DNA of 49,786 nucleotides from CAZTZY01 sp964617765 (GCA_964617765.1 CAZTZY010000009.1:1-49786); one strand, 5' to 3'; shown: positions 16,648 through 25,757, counted from the stretch's first letter. The notes: generated from the sequence alone by a model not told the origin. Numbers and translations are program-made.

Positions 16648-16700
16648 GATTTATTTCCTGTTACTACTTTGCTATCACAGCAAAATGACTTTATATACTA

Positions 16701-17705
16701 TTAACGGTGTAGAACTCGATCATCATTAGACAAGCTTACTGGAGGCCACTTTTCCAATCTCATTCCCAGATGTAATCCACGGCTTGCTAAAACATCTTTA
16801 ATCTCAGTCAATGATTTTTTGCCAAGATTAGGAGTTTTCAACAATTCAACTTCTGTACGCTGAACCAAATCACCAATGTAATAAATGTTTTCAGCTTTCA
16901 AGCAATTTGCAGAACGCACAGTTAACTCTAGATCATCAACAGGACGGAGCAGCATTGGGTCAACTTCCTCTTCTTCAGGAACTGAAACAGCTTCCGCTTC
17001 GCTTTCCAAATCAACAAAAACCGCTAATTGTTGCTGGAGAATTGTAGCAGCTCTTCTTATAGCTTCTTCTGGTTCTAATGTTCCATTAGTTTCCAAGTCT
17101 ATAATAAGTTTATCCAAATCAGTACGCTGCTCAACACGCGCACTTTCAACCACATAAGAAGCTCTTAATACAGGACTAAAAGATGCATCTAACTGTAACT
17201 TGCCTATTGCTCTCGTTTCATCTTCATCACTCAATCTAGATTCAGCTGAAGAATACCCACGACCTCTGATTACAGTTACCTTCATGTTTATTGCACTTTT
17301 TTCACTTAATGTAGCAATAACATGATTAGGATTTTTAATTTCCACATCATGATCCAATTGAATATCAGCAGCGGTAAGAACTCCTGGGCCCTTTTTACTT
17401 AAAGTGAGTACTGCAGAATCTTTACCCGTCATTACTATTGCCACACCTTTTAGGTTTAACAATATTTCAATCACGTCTTCCCTAACACCCTCAATACTAC
17501 TGTATTCATGTTGAACACCATCAATTTCCACTTCAGTGATGGCGCAACCAGGCATTGAAGACAGTAAAATCCGACGTAATGCATTCCCTAAAGTATGTCC
17601 AAAACCGCGCTCTAATGGCTCCAAAACAACTTTTGCATGTGTAGAACCAAACTCTTCAACATTGATCACTTTTGGTGTCAAAAATTCTGATATCGCACTA
17701 CCCAT
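16701..17705 (-). CDS. rpoA: RNA polymerase alpha subunit
   Basis: A 334-residue alpha subunit. The N-terminal assembly domain carries THAKVVLEPLERGFGHTLGNALRR; an acidic linker (SEAEAVSVPEEEEVDP) leads to the C-terminal domain with LTVRSANCLKAENIYYIGDL, including the arginine that binds UP elements and activators. The linker is slightly longer and more acidic than in E. coli. It is encoded between rpsD and rplQ as usual. Confidence 0.98.
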   Translation of the reverse strand: MGSAISEFLTPKVINVEEFGSTHAKVVLEPLERGFGHTLGNALRRILLSSMPGCAITEVEIDGVQHEYSSIEGVREDVIEILLNLKGVAIVMTGKDSAVLTLSKKGPGVLTAADIQLDHDVEIKNPNHVIATLSEKSAINMKVTVIRGRGYSSAESRLSDEDETRAIGKLQLDASFSPVLRASYVVESARVEQRTDLDKLIIDLETNGTLEPEEAIRRAATILQQQLAVFVDLESEAEAVSVPEEEEVDPMLLRPVDDLELTVRSANCLKAENIYYIGDLVQRTEVELLKTPNLGKKSLTEIKDVLASRGLHLGMRLEKWPPVSLSNDDRVLHR

Positions 17706-17741
17706 ATATACTCCTATATTATGACTATTCAGTCACAACGG

Positions 17742-18362
17742 TTACTTAGAATACAACTCAACGATCAAGCTTTCATTAATTTCGCTTGGAAGCTCATCTC
17801 GCTCAGGATAACGCTTAAAAACACCTTCCATCTTAGTCGTATTGACTTCTAACCATTGCGACTCTGAACGCTGAGTAGCAATTTCTAGTGCATTTTTAAT
17901 ACGGAGTTGATTTTTCGATTTTTCACGAACCGATACAACATCACCTTCTTTTAATAAATAAGAAGCTATATTCACTACATGATTGTTAACAGTAACAGCT
18001 TTATGTGCAACCAATTGTCTTGCTTCAGCACGGGTAGAACCAAAACCCATTCGATAAACTACGTTATCAAGGCGAGTCTCTAATAAACGGAGTAAATTAG
18101 GGCCAGTAGCGCCTTTTGTACGCGCAGCTTCTTTATAATAATTGCTAAATTGCTTTTCCAAAACACCATAAATACGACGAACCTTTTGCTTTTCACGCAT
18201 TTGAACGCCGTAATCGGATAGACGACCACGTCTAGCACCATGCTGGCCAGGAGCTGTCTCAATTTTACATTTGCTATCTAATGCTCTAACACCGCTTTTT
18301 AATAATAAATCAGTGCCTTCACGTCTCGATAATTTACAAGTGGGACCTATGTATCTTGCCAT
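17742..18362 (-). CDS. rpsD: 30S ribosomal protein S4
   Basis: A 206-residue primary 16S-binding protein, opening MARYIGPTCKLSRREGTDL, with the S4 RNA-binding domain RLDNVVYRMGFGSTRAEARQ. In E. coli S4 also represses the alpha operon by binding its leader; here the alpha promoter leaves a leader of only about 35 nt. The start is set at 18362, since upstream residues of the open frame overlap rpsK and are not conserved. Confidence 0.97.
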   Translation of the reverse strand: MARYIGPTCKLSRREGTDLLLKSGVRALDSKCKIETAPGQHGARRGRLSDYGVQMREKQKVRRIYGVLEKQFSNYYKEAARTKGATGPNLLRLLETRLDNVVYRMGFGSTRAEARQLVAHKAVTVNNHVVNIASYLLKEGDVVSVREKSKNQLRIKNALEIATQRSESQWLEVNTTKMEGVFKRYPERDELPSEINESLIVELYSK

Positions 18363-18388
18363 CTTATACTTCCTGACAGTGTAATATT

Positions 18389-18778
18389 TTAAACACGACG
18401 TTTTTTGGAGGGCCGACAACCATTATGCGGTATCGGGGTTACATCTTTGATAGTCGTAATTTTGTATCCGCAATTATTCAATGCTCTAACTGCTGATTCT
18501 CTTCCAGGACCAGGACCTTTAACTTCAACATCCAGATTCTTCAAACCGTACTCTTGTGCAGCCACACCCGCCCTTTCTGCAGCAACCTGAGCAGCAAATG
18601 GTGTACTTTTACGAGATCCTCGGAAGCCTGAACCACCAGAAGTAGCCCAGCTAAGCGCATTTCCTTGGCGATCTGTAATAGTAACAATAGTGTTATTAAA
18701 CGACGCATGAATATGCGCAATGCCATCCACTACACTTTTTTTAATTTTTTTACGAACTTTTGGACTAGCCTTAGCCAT
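18389..18778 (-). CDS. rpsK: 30S ribosomal protein S11
   Basis: A 129-residue platform protein of the small subunit. It shows the conserved core GIAHIHASFNNTIVTITDRQGN and the basic C-terminal end TPIPHNGCRPSKKRRV. The family length is normal. It lies between rpsM and rpsD in the alpha operon. Confidence 0.98.
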   Translation of the reverse strand: MAKASPKVRKKIKKSVVDGIAHIHASFNNTIVTITDRQGNALSWATSGGSGFRGSRKSTPFAAQVAAERAGVAAQEYGLKNLDVEVKGPGPGRESAVRALNNCGYKITTIKDVTPIPHNGCRPSKKRRV

Positions 18779-18805
18779 ACAAATTACCTAAAAATATCGA
18801 TTAAC

Positions 18806-19162
18806 TTATTTACGAATTGGTTTACGTGGACCTTTGCGTGTACGTGCATTAGTTTTTGTACGCTGGCCACGTAATGGCAGGTTTTTGCGATGACGCAAAC
18901 CACGATAGCAACCAAGATCAAGCAGTCGCTTGATATTCATGTTAATTACACGACGTAAATCACCCTCAACAGTAAACTTGGCAACTTCTGTACGAAGTTT
19001 ATCCATTTGCTCATCAGGGATTGTGTAAATTTTTGCATTCTCTGCTATTCCAGTAGAAGCACAAATTTTCTTAGCTGTTGTGCGTCCAACCCCATAAATA
19101 TAGGTAAGGGCAATTACAGCATGTTTATTATCTGGTATGTTGACACCGGCGATACGAGCCAT
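18806..19162 (-). CDS. rpsM: 30S ribosomal protein S13
   Basis: A 118-residue head protein contacting tRNA and the B1 intersubunit bridge. It opens MARIAGVNIPDNKHAVIAL, and the basic tail GLRHRKNLPLRGQRTKTNAR is intact. TTGGAG lies nine bases before the ATG. A promoter at 19202-19230 makes it the first gene of the alpha operon, although read-through from rpmJ is also possible. Confidence 0.98.
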   Translation of the reverse strand: MARIAGVNIPDNKHAVIALTYIYGVGRTTAKKICASTGIAENAKIYTIPDEQMDKLRTEVAKFTVEGDLRRVINMNIKRLLDLGCYRGLRHRKNLPLRGQRTKTNARTRKGPRKPIRK

Positions 19163-19201
19163 TCAACTGTCTCCAACTGTTTGTTAAGCGAAAAGCGCAG
19201 C

Positions 19202-19230
19202 AATATAGCGCCAGATTCTAGAAAAATCAA
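19202..19230 (-). promoter_or_regulatory. Sigma70 promoter of the alpha operon
   Basis: On the - strand, TTGATT (19230-19225), a 17-nt spacer and TATATT (19207-19202) sit between rpmJ and rpsM, followed by the GC-rich discriminator GCTGCGC. Predicted leader before rpsM is about 35 nt. Confidence 0.75.
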
Positions 19231-19248
19231 CCGTTTTTGAAATTGGAC

Positions 19249-19365
19249 TTAACCTTGACGTTGCTTGTGACGAGGTTCTGTTTTACAAATAACTCGAACA
19301 ACACCTTTGCGTTTAACAATTTTACATCCACGACAAATTTTCTTTACAGAAGCACGTACTTTCAT
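19249..19365 (-). CDS. rpmJ: 50S ribosomal protein L36
   Basis: A 38-residue protein read directly from the sequence: it starts MKVRASVKKICRGCKIVKRK and ends TEPRHKQRQG. The zinc ligands C11, C14, C27 and H33 are all present (zinc-bound form). It lies between secY and rpsM, its standard place. Confidence 0.95.
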   Translation of the reverse strand: MKVRASVKKICRGCKIVKRKGVVRVICKTEPRHKQRQG

Positions 19366-19405
19366 CGGCTTGCTCCACTCCAACTCTTTTACTTTTGATT
19401 AAGCC

Positions 19406-20749
19406 TTAGACGCCACGACGGCTACTACGACCATAGGTTTGTAGATTAGATTTTTGCATCAATCCCTCATATTGATGAGAAAGTAAATGCGATTGCACCT
19501 GCGCCATGAAATCCATAACGACAACTACAACAATCAACAAAGAAGTACCACCCAAATAGAATGGTACATTTGCCACTACAATTAATGCTTGAGGTAATAA
19601 ACACACTGCAGCCATGTAGGCGGCTCCAAATAATGTTAAACGTGTTAATACCTTATCAATATATTTAGCTGTTTGTTCACCAGGTCGAATTCCCGGCAAG
19701 AATGCGCCTGATCTCTTCAGATTTTCAGCTACTTCTTTGGGATTGAACATTAATGCCGTATAAAAGAAGCAAAAAAACACAATCAAACAAGTAAATAATA
19801 AAATATTTAAAGGCTGGCCGGGACCAATCAAAAACGCTAAATCCTGCAACCATCCCAAAGAGTCGGATGATTGACCAAACCACTGAGCAATAGATGCTGG
19901 AAACAATAAAATACTTGAAGCAAATATTGCTGGAATTACACCTGCCATATTTATCTTTAATGGTAAATGGCTTGTTTGCCCCTGAACCATTCTTCTTCCC
20001 TGCTGCCGTTTAGCATAATTTATTGTGATTCTTCTCTGACCACGTTCAATTCTTACAATTAGCCAAACTACTGCAAAACCAATAACCAAAATTGCCAATA
20101 GTAACAAAATATTCAAATCCCCCTGACGGGCTTGCTCTATAGACTTTGCCACTGCAGATGGCAAACCTGCAACGATTCCAGAAAATATAAGCATTGATAT
20201 ACCATTACCAACACCACGCTCAGTGACCTGTTCACCTAGCCACATCATAAACATTGCACCGGTAACTAAAGACACAACTGACATGAATATAGTTAATATG
20301 CCTGTATCAAAGAACAGACCTTGCGATGACATGCCTACAGACATTCCAAAGCCTTGTACAGTAGCCAAAGCCAATGCACCAAATCGTGTATACTGGCTTA
20401 TTTTCCTTCGACCGTGCTCACCTTCTTTTTTTAATTGTTCTAACTGCGGGGTTACTGCAGCCAATAGTTGCATAATAATAGATGCAGAGATGTATGGCAT
20501 AATACCAAGAGCAAATATACTCATTCGCTCTAGTGCACCACCAGAAAACATATTAAACATACCTAAAATGGTGCCCGAGTTTTGATTAAATAGGGCATCC
20601 AATTGAACAGGATTTATTCCCGGAACAGGAATATGCGTTCCAATTCTATAAACAATAATGGCAAGAAATAGGAACTTCAAACGAGCCCAAAGCTCACTCA
20701 GTCCTGAATTCTTTACACTATTCAATGCTGACTTCGTGTTATTCGCCAT
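19406..20749 (-). CDS. secY: Preprotein translocase subunit SecY
   Basis: A 447-residue, ten-helix channel protein of the Sec translocon, partner of SecE (encoded at 46089-46463) and SecG. Visible are IGTHIPVPGIN after helix 1, the plug and GALERMSIFALGIMPYISASIIMQLL, and the cytoplasmic loop KRSGAFLPGIRPGEQT. Its position after rplO in the spc operon is normal, as is the length. Confidence 0.97.
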   Translation of the reverse strand: MANNTKSALNSVKNSGLSELWARLKFLFLAIIVYRIGTHIPVPGINPVQLDALFNQNSGTILGMFNMFSGGALERMSIFALGIMPYISASIIMQLLAAVTPQLEQLKKEGEHGRRKISQYTRFGALALATVQGFGMSVGMSSQGLFFDTGILTIFMSVVSLVTGAMFMMWLGEQVTERGVGNGISMLIFSGIVAGLPSAVAKSIEQARQGDLNILLLLAILVIGFAVVWLIVRIERGQRRITINYAKRQQGRRMVQGQTSHLPLKINMAGVIPAIFASSILLFPASIAQWFGQSSDSLGWLQDLAFLIGPGQPLNILLFTCLIVFFCFFYTALMFNPKEVAENLKRSGAFLPGIRPGEQTAKYIDKVLTRLTLFGAAYMAAVCLLPQALIVVANVPFYLGGTSLLIVVVVVMDFMAQVQSHLLSHQYEGLMQKSNLQTYGRSSRRGV

Positions 20750-20758
20750 TGAGTTGTA

Positions 20759-21205
20759 TTACTCTTCCACTCTGCCGCCAGCAGCTTCGATTGCAGCCTT
20801 AGCTCCTTTCGTAACAGCCAATCCTTTAATTACATAAGGCTTGTTTACATCTCCAGAAAGGAAAATTTTGACTTGTATAATATTTCTGGTGATTAAATCC
20901 GCTTTTAATAATGCCTGGATATCAATTACATCTGATTCAACAATTGACAACTCTGAAGTTCGAACCTGAGCTGAAACTCTCGATATTCTTGAGGTAAATC
21001 CATATTTAGGTAAACGTTTTTGCAATGGCATTTGACCACCCTCAAACCCTGGCCTAATTCCACTCCCTGAACGCGAACCATAACCCTTATGACCACGACC
21101 ACATGTTTTACCTAAACCACTACCTATGCCACGACCAACTCTTCGTGCATTTTTTTTATGGCCATCAGCTGGTTGAATTGTATTTAAACGCATTGACTCA
21201 GTCAT
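20759..21205 (-). CDS. rplO: 50S ribosomal protein L15
   Basis: A 144 to 148-residue L15: MRLNTIQPADGHKKNARR, GRGIGSGLGKTCGRGHKG, and GFEGGQMPLQKRLPKYGFTS are the conserved landmarks. Two starts are possible. The ATG at 21205 (adding MTES) has GAGG seven bases upstream inside the end of rpmD; the ATG at 21193 matches the usual N-terminus but has a poorer site. I give the former because of its ribosome site. Confidence 0.95.
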   Translation of the reverse strand: MTESMRLNTIQPADGHKKNARRVGRGIGSGLGKTCGRGHKGYGSRSGSGIRPGFEGGQMPLQKRLPKYGFTSRISRVSAQVRTSELSIVESDVIDIQALLKADLITRNIIQVKIFLSGDVNKPYVIKGLAVTKGAKAAIEAAGGRVEE

Positions 21206-21207
21206 AA

Positions 21208-21399
21208 TTAAACCTCAACACTCACTAAATAATGCACTTTATTAATCATGCCCCTAACAGATGGGGTATCTTCCAACTCAACTGTGTGCCGAACTCGTCT
21301 CAAACCTAAACCAGCTACACACGCCTTATGAGCAGGTAAACATTTTGCAGCACTGCGTACTTGCGTAATTTTGATGGTATTTTTGTTAGCCACTTTCAT
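21208..21399 (-). CDS. rpmD: 50S ribosomal protein L30
   Basis: A 63-residue L30: IKITQVRSAAKCLPAHKACV and GLGLRRVRHTVELEDTPSVRG are the family core. It carries four extra N-terminal residues relative to E. coli (MKVANKNTIKI). It sits 2 nt from rplO and 5 nt from rpsE in the spc operon. Confidence 0.96.
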   Translation of the reverse strand: MKVANKNTIKITQVRSAAKCLPAHKACVAGLGLRRVRHTVELEDTPSVRGMINKVHYLVSVEV

Positions 21400-21404
21400 C
21401 TCAC

Positions 21405-21911
21405 TTATATTATGTCTTCAACAGATTTACCGCGTTTATTTGCGACTTGTTCCGGTGATTTCATTGCTGCTAAGCCATTAATTGTCGCTCTGACTACGTT
21501 CACTGGGTTTGTAGATCCATGGCATTTAGCAAGCACGTTATGAACACCTGCAACTTCCAGAACCGCACGCATCGCACCGCCCGCAATTACACCTGTACCC
21601 TGAGAAGCAGGGCGCATAAAAACCTTGGAAGCTCCATGACTTGCATTCACAGAAAACTGTATAGTGCCAGCATCAAGCTGAACAGTGATCATGTTGCGGC
21701 GAGCTTGCTCCATAGCTTTTTGGATAGCCACTGGAACTTCTTTTGCCTTTCCTCGACCAAAACCAACCTTGCCATTACCATCACCAACGACGGTGAGTGC
21801 AGTAAAACTAAATATCCGACCGCCTTTAACAACTTTGGCTACCCTATTAACCTGGACTAATTTTTCTTGTAGCCCTTCAGGATTTGCTTTTTCTTTTTCG
21901 TTGAATGCCAT
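21405..21911 (-). CDS. rpsE: 30S ribosomal protein S5
   Basis: A 168-residue S5, which helps decoding accuracy and forms part of the mRNA entry helicase. The double-stranded RNA-binding N-domain shows QEKLVQVNRVAKVVKGGRIF and GKVGFGRGKAKEVP; the C-domain has GTGVIAGGAMRAVLEVAGVHN. Known spectinomycin-resistance positions in the VVKGGR loop look wild type. Confidence 0.98.
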   Translation of the reverse strand: MAFNEKEKANPEGLQEKLVQVNRVAKVVKGGRIFSFTALTVVGDGNGKVGFGRGKAKEVPVAIQKAMEQARRNMITVQLDAGTIQFSVNASHGASKVFMRPASQGTGVIAGGAMRAVLEVAGVHNVLAKCHGSTNPVNVVRATINGLAAMKSPEQVANKRGKSVEDII

Positions 21912-21923
21912 AACATTTTAACC

Positions 21924-22274
21924 CTAAAATTGTAATCCAGCTTCACGTGCAGATTCAGCTAACGCTTTAACACGACCATGATATTTATAACCAGCACGAT
22001 CAAATGCTACAGCTTCAATACCCGCTTGTTTCGCTCGCTCGGCAATTAATTTACCAACTTGCTTAGCCGACTCAACATTGCTTGTAACGCCATCCCTTAA
22101 TATTTTTTCTAAGGTTGATGCACTAGCGAGAACTTTATCGCCTTCAGGAGATATTACCTGCGCGTATATATGCTGCGATGTTCTATGCACGGATAAGCGG
22201 GTAGCACCCATTTCACGCATATTAACTCTAGAACGACGCGCCCTACGTAATCTTGCAATTTTCTTTTCGCTCAT
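21924..22274 (-). CDS. rplR: 50S ribosomal protein L18
   Basis: A 116-residue 5S rRNA-binding protein: RLRRARRSRVNMREMGATRL, HRTSQHIYAQVISPEGDKVL and AFDRAGYKYHGRVKALAESA are diagnostic. The length matches the family, and it lies between rplF and rpsE. Confidence 0.97.
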   Translation of the reverse strand: MSEKKIARLRRARRSRVNMREMGATRLSVHRTSQHIYAQVISPEGDKVLASASTLEKILRDGVTSNVESAKQVGKLIAERAKQAGIEAVAFDRAGYKYHGRVKALAESAREAGLQF

Positions 22275-22284
22275 AATCTAGCCT

Positions 22285-22812
22285 TTACTTTTTCTTAGCT
22301 TCTTTACGATGAACCTGCTCACCGGCATATCGAACACCTTTGCCTTTATATGGCTCCGGCGGTCTAAAACCACGAATTTCTGAAGCAATCTGACCAACCA
22401 CTTGCTTATCAACACCTTTTATTACGATTGTTGTTTGCGTCGGAGTCTCAGCACTAACGCCTTCCGGCAACGAATAATCAATAGGATGTGAAAACCCTAA
22501 TGTTAAATTAACGACATTGCCTGCGGCTTTAGCGCGATAACCAACACCTATAAGTTCAAGAGTTTTTTGATACCCGACACTTACACCTGTAACCATATTA
22601 CTTGCAAGTGCTCGCGTAGTTCCGGCCATCGCCCAATTATCTTTTTGTTTTGGCTCAAAGCGCAAAACATTACCTTCATGAACAACTGCTATGTCTTCAT
22701 GAATATTCAAATCTAATTTACCAATACTTCCTTTTACAGACAGTAATTGACCATTTAATGTAACAGAAACTCCATTAGGAATTTCAACTGGGCTTTTGGC
22801 AACACGAGACAT
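22285..22812 (-). CDS. rplF: 50S ribosomal protein L6
   Basis: A 175-residue two-domain protein near the sarcin-ricin loop. The N-terminal MSRVAKSPVEIPNGVSVTLN and C-terminal signature PEPYKGKGVRYAGE are complete. Its position between rpsH and rplR is standard. Confidence 0.97.
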   Translation of the reverse strand: MSRVAKSPVEIPNGVSVTLNGQLLSVKGSIGKLDLNIHEDIAVVHEGNVLRFEPKQKDNWAMAGTTRALASNMVTGVSVGYQKTLELIGVGYRAKAAGNVVNLTLGFSHPIDYSLPEGVSAETPTQTTIVIKGVDKQVVGQIASEIRGFRPPEPYKGKGVRYAGEQVHRKEAKKK

Positions 22813-22830
22813 AAGTTGATTCTCTTACCT

Positions 22831-23226
22831 TTAAAATACGTTACAAATAATTTCGCCGCCCACGCCTAATGCGCGAGCAGCACGATCTGTCATCAACCCT
22901 TTATTGGTCGATATTATCGAAACCCCCAAACCTGCATTTACTTTTGGCAGTTCTGATGCCGACTTATATATACGTAACCCAGGACGACTTACTCGATCAA
23001 TTGTTTCAATAACTGGTTTACCATTAAAATATTTCAGTTCAACAGTTAACGATGCTTTTTTATCTACATCTGTTACAACATATGAAGCGACATAACCTTC
23101 ATTATGCAGAACTTTTGCTATTTCAACTTTAAGGGTCGAAGCTGGCATAGATACTGATTTTTTTTCTGCCATTTGTGCGTTGCGGATACGGGTAAGCATA
23201 TCAGCTATAGGATCTTGCATACTCAT
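22831..23226 (-). CDS. rpsH: 30S ribosomal protein S8
   Basis: A 131-residue primary 16S-binding protein: MSMQDPIADMLTRIRNAQMA at the start and STNKGLMTDRAARALGVGGE at the end. In E. coli S8 represses the spc operon through a site near the rplE start; I could not find an obvious copy of that stem here. The open frame extends seven codons upstream, but 23226 is the conserved start. Confidence 0.97.
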   Translation of the reverse strand: MSMQDPIADMLTRIRNAQMAEKKSVSMPASTLKVEIAKVLHNEGYVASYVVTDVDKKASLTVELKYFNGKPVIETIDRVSRPGLRIYKSASELPKVNAGLGVSIISTNKGLMTDRAARALGVGGEIICNVF

Positions 23227-23240
23227 TGATTTATCCTCAC

Positions 23241-23546
23241 TTACCAACTAGCCTTAATTAAGCCTGGCACATCGCCACGCATTGCAGCATCTCTTAATTG
23301 ATTTCGACACAATCCAAACTTCCTATAAACACCATGCGGACGTCCGGTTAACTGACAGCGACGCTGCTGACGAATGGGGCTCGCATCTCTCGGTAATTTT
23401 TGCAAACCAATTTGAGCATCCCATTTTTGTTCATCTGTTGCTGATATATTATTTATGATTGCCTTAAATCCAGCACGTTTATCAGCATACTTAGCAACTG
23501 TTTTTGCGCGTTTTAATTCACGCATTTTCATTGACGTCTTTGCCAT
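23241..23546 (-). CDS. rpsN: 30S ribosomal protein S14 (zinc-free form)
   Basis: A 101-residue S14 of the long, C-minus type: the zinc CxxC pairs are absent, and the C-terminal RCQLTGRPHGVYRKFGLCRN and LRDAAMRGDVPGLIKASW are conserved. It sits between rplE and rpsH in the spc operon. Confidence 0.97.
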   Translation of the reverse strand: MAKTSMKMRELKRAKTVAKYADKRAGFKAIINNISATDEQKWDAQIGLQKLPRDASPIRQQRRCQLTGRPHGVYRKFGLCRNQLRDAAMRGDVPGLIKASW

Positions 23547-23560
23547 ATCAAATTTTACCT

Positions 23561-24103
23561 TTAGCTTTTAAATGGAAAGTTAAAAGCACGCAATAATGCT
23601 CTACCTTCTTCATCTGTTCTTGCAGTCGTAGTTATTGCAATATCCAACCCACGCAATTTATCCACCTTATCATAATCTATTTCAGGGAATATAATTTGCT
23701 CTGTTACACCCATAGCAAAGTTACCGCGACCATCAAATGATTTTGGACTAATACCACGAAAGTCTCTAATCCTGGGAATTGCTATGGAAATCAATCGCTC
23801 TAAAAATTCATACATGCGATCAGAACGAAGCGTCACTTTACAACCTATAGGCCAATCTTCTCTGACTTTGAAATTGGCAATGGATTTACGCGCCTTAGTC
23901 ACAACTACTTTTTGTCCAGTAATCATCTGCAAATCTTTGACTGCATTTTCCAATACTTTTTTATCGCCAACAGCCTCACCCACACCCATATTAAGTGTTA
24001 TCTTGGTGATGCGAGGAACCTGCATAATATTATCCAAGCCCAATTCTTCTTTTAATTTTTTTACGATTTCTGTGTCGTAAACTTCTTTCAAACGTGCAGC
24101 CAT
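23561..24103 (-). CDS. rplE: 50S ribosomal protein L5
   Basis: A 180-residue 5S rRNA-binding protein of the central protuberance. Landmarks are NIMQVPRITKITLNMGVGEA, KARKSIANFKVREDWPIGCK and RDFRGISPKSFDGRGNFAMG. Length and operon position (rplX-rplE-rpsN) are normal. Confidence 0.98.
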   Translation of the reverse strand: MAARLKEVYDTEIVKKLKEELGLDNIMQVPRITKITLNMGVGEAVGDKKVLENAVKDLQMITGQKVVVTKARKSIANFKVREDWPIGCKVTLRSDRMYEFLERLISIAIPRIRDFRGISPKSFDGRGNFAMGVTEQIIFPEIDYDKVDKLRGLDIAITTTARTDEEGRALLRAFNFPFKS

Positions 24104-24121
24104 TATATTTTGACCCTGTAA

Positions 24122-24436
24122 TTAAGCATCAACAAGTGCATTATTAGATTTAAAAAAACGTACTTTCTTTTCGCCTTCCAAACGAAATCCAACACGATCA
24201 GCTTTATTTGTCGATGGATTATATATAGCAACATTTGATGATTGAATTGCAGCTTCTTGAACCACAATACCACCCACATGACCCAGATTTGGATTTGGCT
24301 TTTGATGCTTTTTAACAGTATTAACACCGGACACAACTAAAAAACCATCAGTGCGAACTTTTAAAACCTTACCACGCTTGCCTTTATCTTTACCGGCAAT
24401 CACGATTACTTCATCATCACGTTTAATTTTTAACAT
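24122..24436 (-). CDS. rplX: 50S ribosomal protein L24
   Basis: A 104-residue assembly initiator with the KOW motif VIVIAGKDKGKRGKVLKVR near the N-terminus and KHQKPNPNLGHVGGIVVQEA following. It binds the 5' domain of 23S rRNA. It follows rplN in the spc operon. Confidence 0.97.
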   Translation of the reverse strand: MLKIKRDDEVIVIAGKDKGKRGKVLKVRTDGFLVVSGVNTVKKHQKPNPNLGHVGGIVVQEAAIQSSNVAIYNPSTNKADRVGFRLEGEKKVRFFKSNNALVDA

Positions 24437-24472
24437 AACTATTCCTCATAACATCAAGACTCTATCCTTAAA

Positions 24473-24841
24473 TTAAAGGACCTCAGGAGCCAAAGATATA
24501 ATTTTCATAAACCGCTCTGAACGCAACTCTCTAGTTACAGGTCCAAATATACGAGTACCTATTGGAGCAAGTGCATTATTTAGCAGCACTGCGGCATTAT
24601 CATCAAACTTAATTAAAGACCCATCAGGGCGGCGGACACCTTTCCTAGTTCTAACAACCACCGCATTCATTACTTGTCCTTTTTTCACTTTGCCGCGCGG
24701 AATAGCTTCCTTAACCGTTACCTTTATGATGTCACCAACTCGAGCATACCGACGATGCGAACCGCCCAATACCTTTATACACATTACCCGGCGAGCACCG
24801 CTATTATCTGCAACTTCTAAATATGATTGTGTTTGAATCAT
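24473..24841 (-). CDS. rplN: 50S ribosomal protein L14
   Basis: A 122-residue L14: MIQTQSYLEVADNSGARRVM at the start and the SFMKIISLAPEVL-like end (RFMKIISLAPEVL) are conserved. It is the conventional first gene of the spc group; only 35 nt separate it from rpsQ and I see no clear promoter there, so S10 and spc genes are probably one transcript. Confidence 0.98.
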   Translation of the reverse strand: MIQTQSYLEVADNSGARRVMCIKVLGGSHRRYARVGDIIKVTVKEAIPRGKVKKGQVMNAVVVRTRKGVRRPDGSLIKFDDNAAVLLNNALAPIGTRIFGPVTRELRSERFMKIISLAPEVL

Positions 24842-24876
24842 CGTATAGCCCCAAAAGCTTTAAACTACTTTTCTAA

Positions 24877-25137
24877 TTAAACCTGCGCAGCGCGAACGTT
24901 AATGCTTTTAAGCGCCCATGTTTTAGTTTTCGAAAGTGGGCGAGTCTCTTTAATAGTGACTTCATCACCTATTGCACACTCATTAGATTCATCATGTGCA
25001 TGTAATTTTGTTGATCGAGTAATGTATTTACCATAAATTGGATGTTTTACACGCCTCTCAACCAGAACAGTGATGGTTTTATCCATTTTATCACTAACAA
25101 CTTTACCTGTTACTGTACGCTCTAACTTTTCAGTCAT
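24877..25137 (-). CDS. rpsQ: 30S ribosomal protein S17
   Basis: An 86-residue 16S-binding OB-fold protein: RTVTGKVVSDKMDKTITVLV, HPIYGKYITRSTKLHAHDE and the ETRPLSKTKTWAL signature are intact. It is separated from rpmC by 2 nt and is the last gene of the S10 group. Confidence 0.97.
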   Translation of the reverse strand: MTEKLERTVTGKVVSDKMDKTITVLVERRVKHPIYGKYITRSTKLHAHDESNECAIGDEVTIKETRPLSKTKTWALKSINVRAAQV

Positions 25138-25139
25138 GG

Positions 25140-25334
25140 TTATCTACCCGATTCTTTCTGCGTCAATATAGTTTTAACGCGCGCAATGATTTTCTTGTTT
25201 TCTTTAAGCAAGTGCGTCTGCCCGAGCTGGCCTGTAGATTTTTTCATTCGCAACTTGAATTGATCTTCTCTTGCTTTGATTAATTCTGCCTTCAACTCTT
25301 CTGTTGATTTTTCACGTAATTGAGTAATATTCAT
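25140..25334 (-). CDS. rpmC: 50S ribosomal protein L29
   Basis: A 64-residue helical protein near the exit tunnel: the LREKSTEELKAELIKAREDQ helix and the KLRMKKSTGQLGQTHLLKE motif are conserved. Its ATG overlaps the rplP stop by one base (TAATG). Confidence 0.96.
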   Translation of the reverse strand: MNITQLREKSTEELKAELIKAREDQFKLRMKKSTGQLGQTHLLKENKKIIARVKTILTQKESGR

Positions 25335-25747
25335 TACATCACCACTCTCTTAACAAACGCGGTTTCAAGGGGTATTTTTGCGGCCGCCAAAGCAAACGCT
25401 TCTCTTGCCAATGTTTCAGGCACGCCCTGAACTTCGTAAAGAACCTTTCCTGGCCTGATTTGAGCAACCCAATATTCCACACTACCCTTACCCTTACCTT
25501 GACGCACCTCTAGAGGCTTTTGGGTAATAGGCTTATCTGGAAATACTCTAACCCAGATTTTCCCACCACGCTTTATATGACGCGTCATTGCGCGACGTGC
25601 AGACTCGATTTGACGCGCAGTTATTCGTCCGCGACCGATAGCTTTTAATCCAAAATCACCAAAACTAACTGTGCTTCCGCGATGTGCAAGGCCTCGATTA
25701 CGACCTTTCATCTGTTTCCTGAATTTTGTACGCTTAGGCTGTAACAT
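25334..25747 (-). CDS. rplP: 50S ribosomal protein L16
   Basis: A 137-residue L16, involved in aminoacyl-tRNA positioning: MLQPKRTKFRKQMKGRNRGL, GDFGLKAIGRGRITARQIES and the GKGSVEYWVAQIRPGKVLYE segment are diagnostic. Arg81-region residues hydroxylated by YcfD in E. coli appear conserved (KGKGSVEYW context). Confidence 0.97.
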   Translation of the reverse strand: MLQPKRTKFRKQMKGRNRGLAHRGSTVSFGDFGLKAIGRGRITARQIESARRAMTRHIKRGGKIWVRVFPDKPITQKPLEVRQGKGKGSVEYWVAQIRPGKVLYEVQGVPETLAREAFALAAAKIPLETAFVKRVVM

Positions 25748-25757
25748 CTCTAACTAC

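Noticed and set aside
19163..19248. S4-binding pseudoknot in the alpha leader
   Set aside because: The predicted leader is only about 35 nt, too short for the enteric-type structure, and no matching stem pattern was seen.
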